Source: an uncultured Bacteroidales bacterium
GTDB lineage: Bacteria > Bacteroidota > Bacteroidia > Bacteroidales > UBA932
NCBI GenBank assembly: GCA_946415475.1
Contig: CAMKSQ010000002.1
Coordinates: 1 to 64,000 of the forward strand
Direction: 5' to 3'
DNA length: 64,000 nucleotides
In this document: in pieces, positions 60,773-64,000 of the stretch
Layout: every line of letters begins with the position of its first letter
How positions within the stretch are numbered: the stretch's first letter is position 1
The notes under the pieces: model-generated
The model's database searches: none
Told to the model about the DNA's origin: nothing
Seen by the model: the letters and a program-made list of their open reading frames with translations, nothing else
Position numbers and translations under genes: made by a program

Positions 60773-63526
60773 ATGAAAAAAATTTTAAATACTCTTGCTG
60801 CATTTGTGGCGGTTTCTTCGGCATTCGTTGCCTGCCAGATCGTTGAAATAGAAAACCCTGCTGAGGAGAACAAGCCGGAGGAGGTAACTCCTGTCCAAAT
60901 TATGAATACTTATACGTTTGCCATCGTCAACGATAATGATGCCACTAAGACTGTTATTGGTGATGATGGAGTCAATAAATTCGCAGAATGGGAAGATGGT
61001 GATCATTTGGCTTATTTAATTAATGATAATGGAAGTACATATTCCGAAGTAGAGGTTGGCGGGTCCTCTGTTACTTTCAATGTGACAGGGGCTTTGACTG
61101 CAGGAGATTATCTCTTTGCCTGGTATCCTAATTATGAGGCTACTGAAGCTAGTAGTACTGAGGCCAAATTCAATGTTCCCTATGCTCAGACACAGGATGT
61201 TTCCACCGGTTATGACCTTGATGCATTCCCGATGGTTGCAAAACCCATTGAAGTCACTTCTGCCATGCTTGAAGGCTATGATCCTGATGCTGATAATTCA
61301 AAGCCTCTTGCAGATGTTCGTTTTGCAAATCTGGGTTCCCTTATTAACTTTAAGGTATTCTCTAGTATCGATACTTATCAAGCTGAAAAAGTTATAAGCG
61401 TCACTTTCGATGCCGGAACTGACTACATTGCCGGCACTTATGCCGTTGATCTGGCGGGAATTGACTTTGATGATGAAGCGAGTCTTGTGCTACGTTCCAG
61501 CCAGAGTGCTTCGCCTCTTGAGAAGGGCTCGTCAATCATTACAACTACTCTTTCTGCTGAGCAATCTCTTTCTACTCATACAACTAAGGGTACTGCACTT
61601 GATGTTTACATGACGGTAATTCCTGGTAGTTATTCAGGTCATGTAGTAGTGTTGACGGATAAGGCTGCTTACACATACACTATTTCATCGCCGAAGGTCT
61701 TTGCACGCGGAAGCATTAACACACTTGGTCTTGATCTAAATAAGGCCGGCTCAACGGCAATCCGTCAGACCCCGGTTTCATGGGACTTGACTACAGCGAC
61801 TTACAATACCCCTACTTCGGCGACTATCGTCACATGGGAAAATGACGTCGTTGACATGGTCGCCACCAAGGAGTCCTCAACGACAGATGCGAATAGCTAC
61901 TTGGGTGGAGATGCTAATAACAGAACATCTTCCCGTTTCTATAAGGATAGTAAACTGACTTTCACCCCTAAATTTGGGGCAAGAATTTTGAGAGTATCTT
62001 ATTCTGCCACTACAACTGGTTATGCTTCTGCTCTGGGTAATAGTAGCTGGTCCAATGCACATGCATCTGCTTCTGAAATAATTGTAACCATTGAAACAGA
62101 TGATCCCGCATCCGCATTTTATGCAACTATTGGAGCAACAACTGGTTCCGATTGTGTAAAGGTATTCTATTATGGTGCGACAGACCCCGCTCTTAGTGGA
62201 GCGAGCTTGGCACGTACCAGTCCTCTTTCTGGAAATGAAACATCTACTCTTTCTCCGAGAAATCTTACGAATATCACTTATTCTGTTATTTCCGCCCCCG
62301 CATTTGTTGACGGTGAGAATATTTCATTTGCAGGTAATGTGATGACCGTACCTTTTCTTAATAATAAGACACTTGACGCCAAAGATGGCACAATCACGGT
62401 TCGTGCCACAGGAGATGAGGGCACTGCTGATGCAGAGATAGCTGTCTCTCAGTCTGCCTCTGTATTTACGGCCTCCTCAACTGATGACATTAATATTGCT
62501 TGGAACGACCAGACAGCCAAGACGATAACTTTCACATCGTCATTTGCTCTTACGGACAGCAACATCACTAACGACAATGATACTGACTTTTCAGCAAGTT
62601 TTGCTGCGGGTGTAAACCCGGATGAGTATGTCCTTTCCATTGCCGCAAATGACGATAATGAGTCTGGAGATTATTATCTGGCCACTATTTCTGTTAGCCG
62701 TGATGGTTTATCACCTATCTCTATCGATGTATTCCAAGCATATAGTGGAGGAACTACTCCGTTATCTGCCCCATCAAATGTTAAGATAACCGCAATGACA
62801 GCAAATAGTTTCAATGCTTCTTGGAATGCAGTCACAAATGCAGATGGTTATCATTGGGTTCTTTCTACGGAGGCTGATCCGGATGATGTGGATGATGGAA
62901 ACACCAAGGCTTCTGGAGATATAGCAAGTGGCAGCACTACCACTCTTAGCAAGACTGGTTTAACCGGAGATAGTGTTTTGGCGGGAAAAACGTCTTACTA
63001 TTTCCATATATATGCTAAAGGAAGTGGTAGTTGGTCAAATTCCGACCCTACAACTGTAGGAAAGGGCTACATGATTATTGATGGCTCGACATTAACATCA
63101 ACAGCAACCACAGCGGTTTCTGATAAGACCTATTATACAAACTTTACGGTCACATTCAGTGATGGCGCAAAGTCACAGGCCTCTTCTGGAAGTAACAAGT
63201 TCAGCACTAATGCGGCAATCCTTATTGGTAAGAATGGAAAATACATCAATAATAATAAGTGTGCAACTCCTGGTGAAATAACCAAATTTGAGATATTCTA
63301 TAATGATGGAGCAGCAGCAAAGGCAACCTACGGTGTAAGATTTAGTTCATCGGCTATTGCGTCATATGCTACTGGAACGAATACTTATGAAGTATCAAGC
63401 ACCACACTTAATGGCGTGTTTGACTGCTCTTCAAAACTGCCATCTAATGCTAAATACTTCTGGTATCAGGTAACAAACGCCAATAATACCCAGGTACAAT
63501 TCCGTATACTGTATACACCAGAATAA
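60773..63526 (+). CDS. Fimbrillin-like, BACON and fibronectin-type surface lipoprotein
   Basis: 917 residues. A lipoprotein signal ends at SSAFVAC (Cys21). Residues about 45-325 look fimbrillin-like (FAIVNDNDATKTVIGDDGVNKFAEWEDGDHLAYLI, YLFAWYPN). About 325-470 is an unassigned beta domain (SWDLTTATYNTPTS...). Two BACON-like repeats follow (about 472-565 ending AEIAVSQSASVF, and 566-660 ending SISIDVFQAY-like ISIDVFQAY), then an FN3 domain (about 661-765, APSNVKITAMTANSFNASW). The C-terminal domain (765-917) resembles the middle one. Base use is clearly more A+T-rich than neighbours, suggesting transfer. Likely cell-surface, ligand unknown. Confidence 0.8.
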   Translation: MKKILNTLAAFVAVSSAFVACQIVEIENPAEENKPEEVTPVQIMNTYTFAIVNDNDATKTVIGDDGVNKFAEWEDGDHLAYLINDNGSTYSEVEVGGSSVTFNVTGALTAGDYLFAWYPNYEATEASSTEAKFNVPYAQTQDVSTGYDLDAFPMVAKPIEVTSAMLEGYDPDADNSKPLADVRFANLGSLINFKVFSSIDTYQAEKVISVTFDAGTDYIAGTYAVDLAGIDFDDEASLVLRSSQSASPLEKGSSIITTTLSAEQSLSTHTTKGTALDVYMTVIPGSYSGHVVVLTDKAAYTYTISSPKVFARGSINTLGLDLNKAGSTAIRQTPVSWDLTTATYNTPTSATIVTWENDVVDMVATKESSTTDANSYLGGDANNRTSSRFYKDSKLTFTPKFGARILRVSYSATTTGYASALGNSSWSNAHASASEIIVTIETDDPASAFYATIGATTGSDCVKVFYYGATDPALSGASLARTSPLSGNETSTLSPRNLTNITYSVISAPAFVDGENISFAGNVMTVPFLNNKTLDAKDGTITVRATGDEGTADAEIAVSQSASVFTASSTDDINIAWNDQTAKTITFTSSFALTDSNITNDNDTDFSASFAAGVNPDEYVLSIAANDDNESGDYYLATISVSRDGLSPISIDVFQAYSGGTTPLSAPSNVKITAMTANSFNASWNAVTNADGYHWVLSTEADPDDVDDGNTKASGDIASGSTTTLSKTGLTGDSVLAGKTSYYFHIYAKGSGSWSNSDPTTVGKGYMIIDGSTLTSTATTAVSDKTYYTNFTVTFSDGAKSQASSGSNKFSTNAAILIGKNGKYINNNKCATPGEITKFEIFYNDGAAAKATYGVRFSSSAIASYATGTNTYEVSSTTLNGVFDCSSKLPSNAKYFWYQVTNANNTQVQFRILYTPE

Positions 63527-63543
63527 AAGATTGCTGCTAAATG

Positions 63544-63580
63544 AAATAGCCGAGGCCTTTTTGTGAGTCCTCGGCTATTT
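63544..63580 (+). terminator. Terminator after the surface lipoprotein
   Basis: A perfect 12-bp stem, AAATAGCCGAGG (63544-63555) and CCTCGGCTATTT (63569-63580), followed by ATTATTT. Confidence 0.85.
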
Positions 63581-63624
63581 ATTATTTGCAAAAAACTATG
63601 GTACAATACGTAAGACTCTTAGAT

Positions 63625-63669
63625 GTACTTCATCGGTGCTTACGTCGTACTTTATCGTATGCTTACATC
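63625..63669. repeat. Imperfect tandem repeat
   Basis: Two adjacent copies of about 22-23 bases: GTACTTCATCGGTGCTTACG... at 63625-63646 and GTACTTTATCGTATGCTTAC... at 63647-63669, with a partial third starting near 63670. It is non-coding, between two convergent genes. Confidence 0.6.
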
Positions 63670-63704
63670 CTACTTTGTACAAGAAGAATTAAATTCTAAA
63701 AGAA

Positions 63705-63740
63705 ATAAAAGCCGGGGCTCAATTAGGCCTCGGCTTTTAT
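63705..63740. terminator. Bidirectional terminator between convergent surface genes
   Basis: ATAAAAGCCG (63705-63714) pairs with CGGCTTTTAT (63731-63740), with T-runs on both sides. It shares the GCCGAGGCC-type core with the terminator at 63544. Confidence 0.8.
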
Positions 63741-63758
63741 AATTGCTTGTATTTTGAA

Positions 63759-64000
63759 CTATTCGGCGTGTACGCCCCAGACTACACTTCTTTCTCCAGA
63801 TGAGGTAAGAGTAAATTCTGTTGCGGTTGATACACCGGTTAAAGTAAAGGTTTTGAAGTAGTCTGTTGTTACCAGGCTCTGGCCATTAAGGTTAAATGTA
63901 CTGCCTGTTCCTTGAATAGCAGAGTCGGCCGTCAGAGAAACAGAGTTAGAACCCGAAACTTTAGTATTAGGGGTAACCTGTAAGGAAACAGTCTTTCCAT
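63759..64000 (-). CDS. 3' end of a probable surface protein (cut by window edge)
   Basis: The reading frame enters from the right edge and ends at TAG (63759-63761). The visible 80 residues run ...GKTVSLQVTPNTKVSGSNSV to SSGERSVVWGVHAE. They are rich in Ser/Thr/Val like the last domain of the convergent 917-residue lipoprotein, and base use is similar. Start, signal and family cannot be seen. Confidence 0.65.
   Translation of the reverse strand, partial: GKTVSLQVTPNTKVSGSNSVSLTADSAIQGTGSTFNLNGQSLVTTDYFKTFTLTGVSTATEFTLTSSGERSVVWGVHAE

Overview
The window is a dense, mostly single-copy chromosomal segment of a member of the Bacteroidota, probably order Bacteroidales. The evidence is the recurring promoter form TTG-N20-TAnnTTTG upstream of genes, the near absence of Shine-Dalgarno sites, and lineage markers: Rho with a long charged/poly-Q insert, a TamL-type lipoprotein barrel, a short biosynthetic arginine decarboxylase, an LptD with a Bacteroidota-style N-terminus, a head-GIN (DUF2807) protein and a fimbrillin-like surface lipoprotein. 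Genus cannot be told from this sequence. No rRNA, tRNA, IS element, prophage or CRISPR array was seen.

Layout. 0.25-1.9 kb: an AbiE toxin-antitoxin pair. 2-8.2 kb (minus strand): mnmE, rho, lptD. 8.3-11.1 kb (plus): a SPOR-type cell-wall amidase and dnaA, with an AT-rich gap between them. 11.2-12.7 kb (minus): an aromatic amino acid ammonia-lyase resembling tyrosine ammonia-lyase. 12.8-18.8 kb (plus): pepD-rpe, rsfS, ftsH-cdsA, psd. 18.9-27.2 kb (minus): one tightly overlapping run ligA-rel/spoT-Big_5 lipoprotein-outer-membrane protein-ispG. 27.2-31.5 kb (plus): dinB with a 57-residue YolD-like partner, then a probably PPi-dependent phosphofructokinase with a cytoplasmic GH13 enzyme. 31.5-33.7 kb (minus): arginine decarboxylase and a SpoU methyltransferase. 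33.7-35.9 kb (plus): TamL. 35.9-40.2 kb (minus): GNAT-like protein-rarA, and a barrel protein plus lipoprotein pair. 40.4-41.8 kb (plus): rlmD. 41.8-44.5 kb (minus): lipoprotein plus M6 metalloprotease. 44.6-48 kb: Ca2+/cation exchanger (plus), acyltransferase and queA (minus). 48.4-50.7 kb (plus): XRE regulator, a reduced dihydroorotate-dehydrogenase-like protein, cinA. 50.8-58.8 kb (minus): valS-thioesterase-tatA-tatC-ABC-F-DUF2807-dipeptidase. 59-60.3 kb: a lipoprotein peptide deformylase (minus) and a conserved hypothetical (plus). 60.4-64 kb: a surface-protein locus of visibly lower G+C, with two short leader ORFs, a 917-residue fimbrillin/BACON/FN3 lipoprotein, and the 3' end of another gene on the opposite strand.

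Most of the window is housekeeping. The unusual layer is a set of at least five kinds of short, mostly palindromic repeat that sit at or inside gene ends. They seem to supply the start of mnmE, an internal scar in a shortened ispG plus its C-terminus, the C-terminus of ligA, and part of the stop codon of def; one identical 49-bp hairpin element stands just upstream of both psd and pfkA. The other items most worth a second look are the lipoprotein-type peptide deformylase, the free-standing TAL-like lyase, the reduced PyrD-like protein next to cinA, and the coupled short ORFs in front of the large surface lipoprotein.
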